In this document: piece after piece, positions 26,027 through 33,463 of the stretch
How positions within the stretch are numbered: position 1 is the first letter of the stretch
Layout: the number at the start of each line of letters is the position of its first letter
NCBI GenBank assembly: GCA_965370415.1
Contig: CBDUTJ010000004.1
Span: 1-64,000, forward strand
Length of the DNA: 64,000 nucleotides
Direction of reading: 5' to 3'
Source of the DNA: JACNIV01 sp965370415
GTDB taxonomy: Bacteria > Cloacimonadota > Cloacimonadia > Cloacimonadales > TCS61
The notes under the pieces: generated by a model
Told to the model about the DNA's origin: nothing
Seen by the model: the letters and a program-made list of their open reading frames with translations, nothing else
The model's database searches: none
Translations under genes and position numbers: made by a program

Positions 26027-27654
26027 GCATAAGCAATTATTAAATCATTGCCATCAATTATTACAGGTACGATAAATTCAGAATCTTCGTGGGCTTGAAT
26101 AGATGTAATAAACTCAATTGAAGTAGGATCAGTAATATCTAACAAAATAATTTCATTATCAGCAGAAACATAAAGGATGTTGTCATAAATTTTCACCCCT
26201 CCAATAAAATGTTCTATTGGATAAAGATCAATTATTCCAGGATTTTCAATATCAATTATTTTTATTCCTTGTTGATAAATTGCATAATAAATGAACCCAT
26301 TTTTTGCTTCAAAAGCTGTTTTATGTCCAACATCATTGTATAAACCGATTTCAGAGATTTGCGTTGAGTTATTGATAGAGTATAATTTAATTTCTGAATA
26401 ATCAAATTCAATAAGCAGGTCATTCATTGTTAATAACTTATCACTACCAGAAACACCTTCAAATGTTTCTAACAATTGTGGTTCAAACGGATTTGATAAA
26501 TCGTAAGTATATATATTAAACCAATCCTTAGCAAATAGAACATCATTCCATAATGTGAAGCTATCAAATTGATCATTTTGATTTGGAAATTGTTGATAGA
26601 CTGGATTTTCATAATTTGAAATGTCGATTATTCCAGCCATCTCATTGTATTCATAATTTAAATAAATCGCATTTTCATATAGATTCATATCTACTGGAAA
26701 TATCGGTAATCCACAACTACCAATGCACTTTTCTTCGATTGGGTCAGAAAGATCTAATATTTGCAAACCTTCCCATCTCGTAATATCAAAGGCAATTCCT
26801 TCTGAGACTTCAAATCCTTCAACAATTGCCCAACTATCGTACATCCCAAGAGGAGAGAGTTCAAAAATTTCATCAATATGAAAGACATCAATACCATTAC
26901 CACGTGTGTATAAAACATTTTCATCCACGGTAAGTGGACATCCAACTCCTTCAAGAGAAGTTAATTGTATAGGTTCTACTGGATTGCTGAGATCAAATAC
27001 ATTAATGTAATTTTGTACTGCATTTGTGTACATTTTGTTTTCATTAATAATAAAGTAATCGGTATATGATGGTATTACATCAACGAGTTCAATATTATTG
27101 ATATCCTCAATATTAAATATATTTATACCACTCTCATAATTTTGAACATAAGCAGCAGGCCAAACAACATCAATGAGAATGGATCTCCAATATTCTCCAT
27201 AATGTGCTTCGATAATTGGAGATTGTGGATTTGATATATCAATGAAATATATTCCTCCCTGTCCACAAGCAGCATATAATTTTTCATTTTTTACTGAAAG
27301 AGATACACAATAACTCTCTACTGGAATTGTTGAAAGTGGGATAAGATTTTCAAGATTGGAAACATCAAATAAATCGATGCGATTAGAACCACCTATATAA
27401 GCGATACTATCTTGCAAAACAATATCTTGAGCTTGAGAATTAATAAAAGTTTCTGAAATTATTTCTGGAATTGTAGGATTACTGACATCCAGAATAGTAA
27501 TTTTATCAAGTTCTAAAAGAAACAGGTTGTCACCAATTAATTCTCCATCTGTAAGAATATTTTCAGTTTGGTAGTATCCAATTTTATGATAAACAGCTCC
27601 AATATTAGAGCAGAAAATAAACATAACCAAAACTGCAATAATTAATTTTTTCAT
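25555..27654 (-). CDS. Secreted LVIVD-repeat beta-propeller protein with C-terminal sorting domain
   Basis: A 699-aa exported protein. Signal peptide at residues 1-20. Residues 25-600 contain many LVIVD-type repeats (LFDVSNLENLIPLS, GGIYFIDISNPQSPII, LQILDLSDPIEE), predicted to fold as propellers. The last 85 residues are a type A sorting tail with NYPNPFNPTTTINFS and the ending KTNRMLLLK, so export by a type IX-like system is expected. The gene is the payload of a 2225-bp cassette but is read against the cassette direction. Its 3' end is duplicated at 27780. Function is unknown; surface adhesion or scaffold is possible. Confidence 0.88.
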   Translation of the reverse strand: MKKLIIAVLVMFIFCSNIGAVYHKIGYYQTENILTDGELIGDNLFLLELDKITILDVSNPTIPEIISETFINSQAQDIVLQDSIAYIGGSNRIDLFDVSNLENLIPLSTIPVESYCVSLSVKNEKLYAACGQGGIYFIDISNPQSPIIEAHYGEYWRSILIDVVWPAAYVQNYESGINIFNIEDINNIELVDVIPSYTDYFIINENKMYTNAVQNYINVFDLSNPVEPIQLTSLEGVGCPLTVDENVLYTRGNGIDVFHIDEIFELSPLGMYDSWAIVEGFEVSEGIAFDITRWEGLQILDLSDPIEEKCIGSCGLPIFPVDMNLYENAIYLNYEYNEMAGIIDISNYENPVYQQFPNQNDQFDSFTLWNDVLFAKDWFNIYTYDLSNPFEPQLLETFEGVSGSDKLLTMNDLLIEFDYSEIKLYSINNSTQISEIGLYNDVGHKTAFEAKNGFIYYAIYQQGIKIIDIENPGIIDLYPIEHFIGGVKIYDNILYVSADNEIILLDITDPTSIEFITSIQAHEDSEFIVPVIIDGNDLIIAYASWNEISIYDISIPTIPTLIESYSGCRDVRKMLLKDNYLLTGNNRSGFAIITLDGLLESKENEIIPNSSNLNNYPNPFNPTTTINFSIQSNTEVELTIYNIKGQKIKTLADSNFEKGDHSVIWNGSDEAGNSASSGIYLYKLKTKDNQKTNRMLLLK

Positions 27655-27687
27655 AAACTTTCCTTCTTATACTCCTATTTTACTTGT

Positions 27688-27764
27688 GGTACTTAATGTT
27701 TGGCAGCTGCCACGCTCTTTCACTTTTTCTTCTTGCTTGGCTGTGGAGCTGTGTGTTAAGTACC
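27688..27764 (+). other. attC-like site 4
   Basis: R'' side GGTACTTAA (27688-27696), L'' CAGCTGCCAC (27704-27713), L' GTGGAGCTG (27743-27751), R' GTTAAGT (27755-27761) extending to TTAAGTACC. CAGCT/AGCTG and CCAC/GTGG pair with an extrahelical G at 27709. The outer 9 bp pair perfectly and also match the cassette start at 25531. The last base of the R'' core is T where C is usual. Confidence 0.65.
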
Positions 27765-28251
27765 TTTCTATAGATATTATCATTTCAATAATAACATCCG
27801 ATTAGTTTTTTGATTATCTTTTGTTTTCAATTTATAGAGATATATCCCCGAACTAGCTGAATTTCCCGCTTCGTCAGACCCATTCCAAATGACAGAATGA
27901 TCACCTTTTTCAAAATTACTATCAGCTAGTGTTTTTATTTTCTGTCCTTTGATATTATAGATTGTAAGTTCAACTTCAGTATTGGATTGTATGGAGAAAT
28001 TGATAGTTGTTGTTGGATTAAAAGGATTAGGATAATTATTCAAATTAGAGGAATTAGGAATTATCTCATTTTCCTTAGATTCTAGTAAACCATCTAAAGT
28101 AATTATTGCAAATCCACTTCTGTTATTTCCAGTAAGAAGATAGTTATCTTTAAGGAGCATTTTTCGAACATCTCTACAACCACTATAACTCTCAATTAAA
28201 GTTGGAATAGTAGGAATTGATATGTCATAAATAGATATTTCATTCCAACTT
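27693..28251. repeat. 559-bp direct repeat, copy B
   Basis: Second copy of 25468-26026. It ends inside an open frame, where the sequence switches to a 48-bp block shared with the UDP-glucose pyrophosphorylase gene. Copy B retains the intact outer stem GGTACTTAA/TTAAGTACC that copy A lacks. Confidence 0.9.
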
Positions 28252-28334
28252 ACATCACCAATTATTTCTACATTCTTGCCAAAATAAACATTACCTTTTA
28301 AATAAAAAAAAAGTGAATCTCGATTATTTCTCAT
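27780..28334 (-). pseudogene. Chimeric remnant: pyrophosphorylase fragment fused to duplicated propeller C-terminus
   Basis: An open frame of 184 codons assembled from three parts. Residues 1-12 are unique. Residues 13-28 (KGNVYFGKNVEIIGDV) equal the end region of the UDP-glucose pyrophosphorylase at 29168-30520. Residues 29-184 are identical to the end of the propeller protein, including the YPNPFNP sorting tail. It has no signal peptide, so the tail could not be used for export. The start overlaps the methyltransferase stop as ATGA. Most likely a recombination by-product; a metagenome assembly error must be excluded. Confidence 0.85.
28250..28297. repeat. 48-bp duplicate of pyrophosphorylase 3' region
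   Basis: Matches 29218-29265 with one mismatch and in the same reading frame. The two copies bracket a 968-bp segment carrying the methyltransferase, as direct repeats flanking an insertion would. It abuts copy B of the 559-bp repeat, overlapping by two bases. Confidence 0.88.
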
Positions 28335-28885
28335 TTTGTCTGTAATGCGATTAAAATTGAAACTGAATGTTGATGAGGCACAGAATTTCCAGGATCAGTA
28401 TGAATTGGCGTTATTCTTTGAGCAAATTGAAGAATTTTCCAATCTAAATAATAATTCAAAAGTTCATTATTTTTCATTAAATAGCACTGACCTTTCATAG
28501 GTATTTCATCTGTAAAGGTCGCAATGAAATTAATGCCATTATCTTTTGTTGCAGTTTTAATTTTCTTAATAATTTCAATTTGTTTATCTTTGGGGAAATA
28601 ATGAATAACTGTTTTCGCTATTATTAATTCATATTGTTGTTCAAATTTAAAATTACGAATATCTTGAGAAATCCAATTTATACTATTATTCCGTTCTTTA
28701 TTTTGTTTAATCTTTTCAGTATTCCAATCGACTCCTGTACATTCAAATCCTTTTTCTTGCAAAAATTCTATTTCACATCCATCATCACATCCTAAGTCTA
28801 ACACTTTACCTGTATTTAGATTTTCGCAAATTATTATCAATCCTATTGGTAATTTTCTGTTGCGTATTTCTTGTATTATTTTCAA
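28331..28885 (-). CDS. Class I SAM-dependent methyltransferase
   Basis: A 184-aa protein with SAM motif I VLDLGCDDGCEIEFL near residue 31, the acidic strand end CTGVDWN (motif II) and an IAKTVIHYFP segment resembling TehB-like small methyltransferases. Motif I has DLGCDDG rather than the common DLGCGxG. Substrate unknown. It lies between the two 48-bp repeats and so may have arrived with an insertion. Preceded by AGGAG. Neighbouring genes give no functional hint. Confidence 0.8.
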   Translation of the reverse strand: MKIIQEIRNRKLPIGLIIICENLNTGKVLDLGCDDGCEIEFLQEKGFECTGVDWNTEKIKQNKERNNSINWISQDIRNFKFEQQYELIIAKTVIHYFPKDKQIEIIKKIKTATKDNGINFIATFTDEIPMKGQCYLMKNNELLNYYLDWKILQFAQRITPIHTDPGNSVPHQHSVSILIALQTK

Positions 28886-29167
28886 TTTCTAAACTCCTAT
28901 TTATTTTAAATCTTTTATTTCATTTTTACTTTTTTATAACATTCAGAAGAATCTACCCAAACGCACCAACCAAAGTTCGAATCCGGTAGCTGTCGGAGCA
29001 GACGAAAGTGGACAGAGAACCCAACTGCAGACGCAATATTATGGACATTCATTATCATTTTTTTGACGAGTTATATTTCTATTGAAGAAATCCGAAAGTG
29101 CAATATCGCAGAGCAAAATTTCAAACCTCTGTGTTCTCTGTGTGCTCTGTGGTAAGTTTTTCACACC
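28886..29167. other. 282-bp spacer with CTCTGTG-type tandem repeat
   Basis: Separates the methyltransferase from the pyrophosphorylase gene. ACCTCTGTGTTCTCTGTG followed by TGCTCTGTGG (29125-29152) is a degenerate tandem of a CTCTGTG unit. A GTTCGAATCC string at 28975-28984 recalls a tRNA T-loop, but no tRNA can be folded around it. No ORF was recognised. Confidence 0.4.
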
Positions 29168-30520
29168 TCATACATCCTCCAGCCTGCAGTGTTCCAACTT
29201 TTTATCTCCGGTTATTGTTACATCACCAATTATTTCTACATTCTTGCCAAAATAGACATTACCTTGCACAGTTAAACTACGACACTTTTTAAGAGAAGGA
29301 ATTCCCTCCTTAAAATGTTCCTGGAGTTGCTCTATCGTTTTGTAATATCTATCATTCAGATCTATCTTTGGAGGTTTTTTCATTCCATTATCAAGCACAA
29401 TTTTATATTCATCGGTAAGCCGGAAGGCATCACTCCAGATCGCCAGCAGGTCGGTAGTTTTTTTTACGGGAGCGAATCTATCGCGATGTACAACAACCGC
29501 CTGGGATCCTTTGAACACACTAATAGCTGCACCCATGGCAGATTCCACCTGGAACACTTTTATGCTATCCACTTCTTTCTCATTTAAAATAAGCTGCAAT
29601 GGCAGCAGGTTATTCGTTTCAAAAAGTTTCTGTTTCAATGCCTTCAAGTTAACCCACAGGTTATTTGTATTGAAATAGCTGTATTTATTCACATCCTGGA
29701 AAAACTCGCTTTCATCATCGGGGCATTGAGCGGTTTCACGTAGAAGAAGTTGTCCATTTTTTGTCTGAGCCAGGTGACCGCCTTTCTTATCTACTTCCGT
29801 GCGCCGGCAAACTTCCATCAGGAAAGGTGCTTTGCTTTCTGCAAAGTAATTGAATATTTTTTCATCGACCACTGCTCCCAGGTTATCGGAATTGGAAATA
29901 AAGGTATATTCAAAGCCCAGTTCCAGTAGTTTATCCAGTACACCTGAACTGGCAAGGACACTATAAATCTCACCATGCCCGGGTGGATTCCAGTTCAAAT
30001 TGTCGTTTTCATTTTGCAATGGTGATAAATCATCTCTTCTTATTTTGGGAAATTTATTCTGCACAAAATCCAGGGGAAGATGGGGAAGGGATAATTGTGA
30101 ATATTTTGAAAGGTAAGAAAGCGAATCTGCCTGGGTGTTGAAACTATGCATCAACAGAAGGGGAATATCTTTTCCCGATTCGCCGCGAATGTATAATATT
30201 TGTCGGGCAATGATATCCAGGAAATTCAGATCACCTTTCACTTTTAGAAGTGTTTTGGCTTTTTTAAGTCCCATGCTTGTACCAAGTCCGCCATTCAATT
30301 TTATAACAGCAAGTTTTTCCAACTGGGAAGAAGCTGAGGTCTGTAAATTATCATAATTGATTATGTCGGTTACATTGGGTGGTTCAATTTCATTTTCGAA
30401 AATTTTTCCTGTGAGGCCTTCCAGTATTTGGTAATAATAAGTGGAGAAAGATTGGATCACCAGATCGTTCAAACCGGCATTTTGCATGATCTCTACAAAC
30501 TGAGCAAGACTGCTCTTCAT
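29168..30520 (-). CDS. UTP-glucose-1-phosphate uridylyltransferase, eukaryote-type
   Basis: Makes UDP-glucose from UTP and glucose-1-phosphate. The nucleotide-binding motif KLNGGLGTSMGLKKAKTLL near residue 73, LMHSFNTQADSL, and GHGEIYSVLASSG are characteristic of the UGP2/UDPGP family rather than bacterial GalU. A C-terminal beta-helix region ends GNVYFGKNVEIIGDVTITG. Length is 450 aa. It is the last gene of a minus-strand run with a polyprenyl-phosphate glycosyltransferase, which suggests it supplies that enzyme's sugar donor. Part of its 3' end is duplicated at 28250-28297. Confidence 0.92.
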   Translation of the reverse strand: MKSSLAQFVEIMQNAGLNDLVIQSFSTYYYQILEGLTGKIFENEIEPPNVTDIINYDNLQTSASSQLEKLAVIKLNGGLGTSMGLKKAKTLLKVKGDLNFLDIIARQILYIRGESGKDIPLLLMHSFNTQADSLSYLSKYSQLSLPHLPLDFVQNKFPKIRRDDLSPLQNENDNLNWNPPGHGEIYSVLASSGVLDKLLELGFEYTFISNSDNLGAVVDEKIFNYFAESKAPFLMEVCRRTEVDKKGGHLAQTKNGQLLLRETAQCPDDESEFFQDVNKYSYFNTNNLWVNLKALKQKLFETNNLLPLQLILNEKEVDSIKVFQVESAMGAAISVFKGSQAVVVHRDRFAPVKKTTDLLAIWSDAFRLTDEYKIVLDNGMKKPPKIDLNDRYYKTIEQLQEHFKEGIPSLKKCRSLTVQGNVYFGKNVEIIGDVTITGDKKLEHCRLEDV

Positions 30521-30541
30521 TTGTTTCCTGCCTTTAATAAT

Positions 30542-31474
30542 TTAGAAATTTATTTTCTCTTTAATTGAAATCTTCTTAAGCCTATTGCCTTTTCGGTTCT
30601 GATTCACGATGAGTTCTCCCAGAAGTCCGATCGAGAAAAACTGCAAGCCGAGTATGATAAGCAGAGTGGAAAGATATAAAAGCGGGCGATTGTAAAGCGG
30701 CTGACCGAAACCTAATTTCATGATTGTAAGATACAAACCGATGAGAATACCTGCCAGGCTAAATGTTGATCCGATCCTGCCGAAAAGATACAGCGGACTG
30801 TGAATGTATCCTGTAACAAGTTTTACCGTTAACAGGTCAAGAAAACCGCGCAGATATCTTTCTGCTCCGTATTTGGATTTCCCAAATTTGCGTGACCTGT
30901 GATGAACTGGAATTTCAGCTACTTTAAATCCTTTGGCGTCAGCCAAAGCAGGGATGTAACGATGCATTTCTCCATAAATGTCCAGCTCTTCGATAACCTC
31001 TTTGCGGTACGCTTTGAAGCCACAATTGAAATCATGAAGTTTTAATCCGAATGATGATGATACAATAGAATTAAATAATTTAGAGGGTCCTGTTTTAGAA
31101 ATCGGGTCTTTACGTTTCTTCTTCCATCCTGTTACCAGATCAAAACCCTCTTCCAGCTTCTTTATAAAGTTTGGGATTTCAGTTGCATCGTCCTGCAGGT
31201 CTGCATCCATTGTAAAAACAATATCTCCTGTAATTGCATCGAATCCCGATTGCAGTCCGGCTGCTTTGCCAAAGTTTTTTCGGAAGCGGATTATCTTTAC
31301 ATTTTTATCTTTTTTTGCCAGTTCCTGCATGATATCCAAACTGTTGTCTGTAGAGCCGTCATCTACAAAGATAATTTCGTATTTCATGTTGCCTGTATTT
31401 TCGATTATTTCTGAATAAAGTTGTTTCAGGCTCTGGTCTTCGTTATAAACTGGAATTACAAATGATAATTTCAT
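30542..31474 (-). CDS. Polyprenyl-phosphate glycosyltransferase, DPM1/GtrB type (GT2)
   Basis: Transfers a sugar from a nucleotide donor to a polyprenyl phosphate at the inner membrane. N-terminal GT-A domain with FVIPVYNEDQSLKQL, FVDDGSTDNS and the metal motif MDADLQDD; two C-terminal membrane helices (about residues 232-255 and 268-292). Length is 310 aa. It is placed between a polyprenol-kinase-like gene and a UDP-glucose synthase, consistent with making polyprenyl-P-glucose or a related carrier. The sugar is inferred from the neighbour. Confidence 0.9.
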   Translation of the reverse strand: MKLSFVIPVYNEDQSLKQLYSEIIENTGNMKYEIIFVDDGSTDNSLDIMQELAKKDKNVKIIRFRKNFGKAAGLQSGFDAITGDIVFTMDADLQDDATEIPNFIKKLEEGFDLVTGWKKKRKDPISKTGPSKLFNSIVSSSFGLKLHDFNCGFKAYRKEVIEELDIYGEMHRYIPALADAKGFKVAEIPVHHRSRKFGKSKYGAERYLRGFLDLLTVKLVTGYIHSPLYLFGRIGSTFSLAGILIGLYLTIMKLGFGQPLYNRPLLYLSTLLIILGLQFFSIGLLGELIVNQNRKGNRLKKISIKEKINF

Positions 31475-31498
31475 ATTCTACCTCACAATAATGTTTAT

Positions 31499-32089
31499 CT
31501 AAAAAATCAGGTTTACTAAAGACATTACAATTCCTGCTGAAATTGGAATTTTAATGTTATCGTCAACCGGCAGGGGAAAAATTTCAGCAATAGTTGCAGC
31601 TACCGCTCCTGCCAGGGCAATAAACGGGTTTAAGAAGAAAAGTGCAAAGATAAAAGTTCCAATAAAACAAGCCATACTTCCTTCCAAACTCTTATTAGTT
31701 CCCAAAAGTTTACGCTTTCCAAAAGGAATTCCCACCAGTGCAGCCAATGTATCGCCTATAGCCAGGAAAGCAATAGCTACAAAAGCAATATCAGCAGGAA
31801 AAACAGCGATGCAGATCAAAGTAGAGATCATCATGTAAGTGGCACCTGTGAAATCGTGAAATTCATGCTCACGCAGCATAAGGCCAAAAAAATCCAGGAA
31901 AATCCTTTTAACCGTTTTATGCTCTATCCGTGCGATTTCGATTACAAGAGCTATCAATGTAAGTGGAACCAGAACAATGAAAGCCAGTTTCCTATCATTA
32001 TGAAATAAATACCGATAGGAAAGCGGCAGGATCAGGGCACTCACATGAATGGTTTTGCGAAAAAACTCTCTTTTCTGTTTATCATTCAT
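31499..32089 (-). CDS. CTP-dependent polyprenol/diacylglycerol kinase-like membrane protein
   Basis: A 196-aa integral membrane protein with about six helices. The signature AIGDTLAALVGIPFGKRKLLGTNKSLEGSM is that of the dolichol kinase / phytol kinase / DGK1 family, related to CDP-diacylglycerol synthases. Its start overlaps the geranylgeranyl reductase stop by 4 bases, so substrate is probably an isoprenoid alcohol. Roles in polyprenyl-phosphate formation or in archaeal-type lipid synthesis are both possible. Confidence 0.82.
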   Translation of the reverse strand: MNDKQKREFFRKTIHVSALILPLSYRYLFHNDRKLAFIVLVPLTLIALVIEIARIEHKTVKRIFLDFFGLMLREHEFHDFTGATYMMISTLICIAVFPADIAFVAIAFLAIGDTLAALVGIPFGKRKLLGTNKSLEGSMACFIGTFIFALFFLNPFIALAGAVAATIAEIFPLPVDDNIKIPISAGIVMSLVNLIF

Positions 32090-33279
32090 TTCATTTTGAT
32101 CTTACTTACAATAAAAGCCTTTGCCACATCTATCATCAATTTAGGATCACCTTTCACGGCTTCGGTGAAAAGCGCTTTCAGACTGAATTTATCTCTGGGG
32201 ATTTTCTGGCAGAATTCCACGATCCTGTTAAATCGCTCATCGTTCATATTCATAAATTTTTCTTTCATCAGGAACATGGTTTTCTGCGTTTTACCCAATC
32301 TTTTATCCCATTCTTTTCTATACTCTTTCAAGAATTTTTTATCGAACCGTTTTTCTTTTACGGCTTGAGCTGCCACTTTTCCGGCAATACTACCAGCGAT
32401 CATTGCCTGTACAACACCACCTCCCGTGATAGGATTAACCTGGCGAGCAGCATCTCCCACCAGCATAATGTTATCTTTCACTATTTCATCCAAGGTAGCT
32501 GCGGTTGGAACTCCGCCGTACATTGTGTAAGTTATCTTTGCATTAGGAAAGCGTCTCTGCACGAATTCATCTAAATATTCTTTAGGTCCTTTTGGGTGGG
32601 AAAGATGTCCCGATAAGCCAATACCAACATTGGCGGTATTATCGGATTTCGGAAATATCCAGATATAACCGCCGGGTGAAACTTTGGTCCCAAAATAAAA
32701 CTCGCAAGTGTCTTTTTCAATATTGATATCGGTGAGTGTATACTGTGCGCAGGTGTCTATGTCTTCCAGGCGGACAGCTGTTTTAATTCCTGCCCATCTT
32801 CCCACGCGGGATTCCACACCATCTGCACCGATAACAATATCACATTTAACTTTTCTTATTTCACCTGAATATTTATATTTTACTCCGGCTATTTTCCCAT
32901 CTTCCCACACCAGGTCAAGAGCATCTGCTTTGGTAATAAGATGTGCTCCATGTTTAGCAGCAAGTTCACAAAGAGCTGTATCGAAGACCCTTCGTTCCAA
33001 TACGTAACCTAATCCATTATTATACATTTTGGCCATTTCTCCGTTGGGAGAATGCAATTTTGCCACGTCAATGCGGCTTGCTATCCAGCGCTGGTCAATA
33101 TCGATGAAAGGAGCTATTCCGTTATGAGAAACACCTTCGGCACAACGCACTGGAATGCCCGGTTCTCGATCACGTTCCAACATTAAAACCGATGCCCCGT
33201 TCTCTGCTGCAAACCTGGCAGCCACGCTGCCGGCAGGTCCTGCCCCGATAATAACTATATCATATCTATCTTGTACCAT
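32086..33279 (-). CDS. Geranylgeranyl reductase family flavoprotein
   Basis: FAD-dependent reductase saturating isoprenoid double bonds. Rossmann motif IVIIGAGPAGSVAARFAAENGASV at the N-terminus, YIWIFPKSDNTANVGIGLSG (the family's YxWxFP block) near residue 205, and GDAARQVNPITGGGVVQAM near 275. Length is 397 aa, as in archaeal and plant homologues. A ferredoxin gene overlaps its start by one base (TAATG), matching the known use of a neighbouring ferredoxin as electron donor in Methanosarcina. Substrate inferred from context. Confidence 0.9.
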   Translation of the reverse strand: MVQDRYDIVIIGAGPAGSVAARFAAENGASVLMLERDREPGIPVRCAEGVSHNGIAPFIDIDQRWIASRIDVAKLHSPNGEMAKMYNNGLGYVLERRVFDTALCELAAKHGAHLITKADALDLVWEDGKIAGVKYKYSGEIRKVKCDIVIGADGVESRVGRWAGIKTAVRLEDIDTCAQYTLTDINIEKDTCEFYFGTKVSPGGYIWIFPKSDNTANVGIGLSGHLSHPKGPKEYLDEFVQRRFPNAKITYTMYGGVPTAATLDEIVKDNIMLVGDAARQVNPITGGGVVQAMIAGSIAGKVAAQAVKEKRFDKKFLKEYRKEWDKRLGKTQKTMFLMKEKFMNMNDERFNRIVEFCQKIPRDKFSLKALFTEAVKGDPKLMIDVAKAFIVSKIKMK

Positions 33280-33449
33280 TACTCACCTTCCTCGATAGCT
33301 TTGATGGGACAAACCTTCAGGCAATTAAGGCAGTTAGTGCATTTTTCATTATCAATTTCAACTATGAATTCGGATACAACTATTGCATCAGCAGGGCACA
33401 CCGCTACACAAGTTCCGCAGATATCACATAGATCTCTATTAATTTTCAT
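33279..33449 (-). CDS. Small 2[4Fe-4S] ferredoxin
   Basis: A 56-aa gene, short enough to be easily missed. It has two complete CxxCxxCxxxCP motifs, at Cys8/11/14/18 and Cys37/40/43/47, the classical bacterial dicluster ferredoxin. It starts at ATG 33447-33449 and its stop TAA overlaps the reductase ATG as TAATG. Likely electron donor to the adjacent geranylgeranyl reductase. It begins 15 bases after the recJ stop. Confidence 0.95.
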   Translation of the reverse strand: MKINRDLCDICGTCVAVCPADAIVVSEFIVEIDNEKCTNCLNCLKVCPIKAIEEGE

Positions 33450-33463
33450 ATAACCTCAAAAAT

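Larger units (their letters stand above)
23527..27764 (+). mobile_element. Integron-type gene-cassette array without integrase (CALIN-like)
   Basis: Several attC-like sites lie within 4.3 kb. The decisive sign is that cassette starts are complementary to the R'' box of their own downstream site: GTTAGCGC (23527) with GCGCTAAC (24237); TTAATCAACAT (25437) with ATGTTGATTAA (25461); TTAAGTACC (25531) with GGTACTTAA (27688). Stems at 24.2 and 27.7 kb carry one extrahelical G in the left arm, as attC sites do. Cassettes deduced: 23528-24360, 24361-25436 (own site uncertain), 25437-25530 and 25531-27755. No integrase gene is in the window. Confidence 0.7.

Noticed and set aside
28974..28984. GTTCGAATCC resembling a tRNA T-loop
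   Set aside because: The flanking bases do not pair as a T-stem and no acceptor, D or anticodon arm can be built around it.
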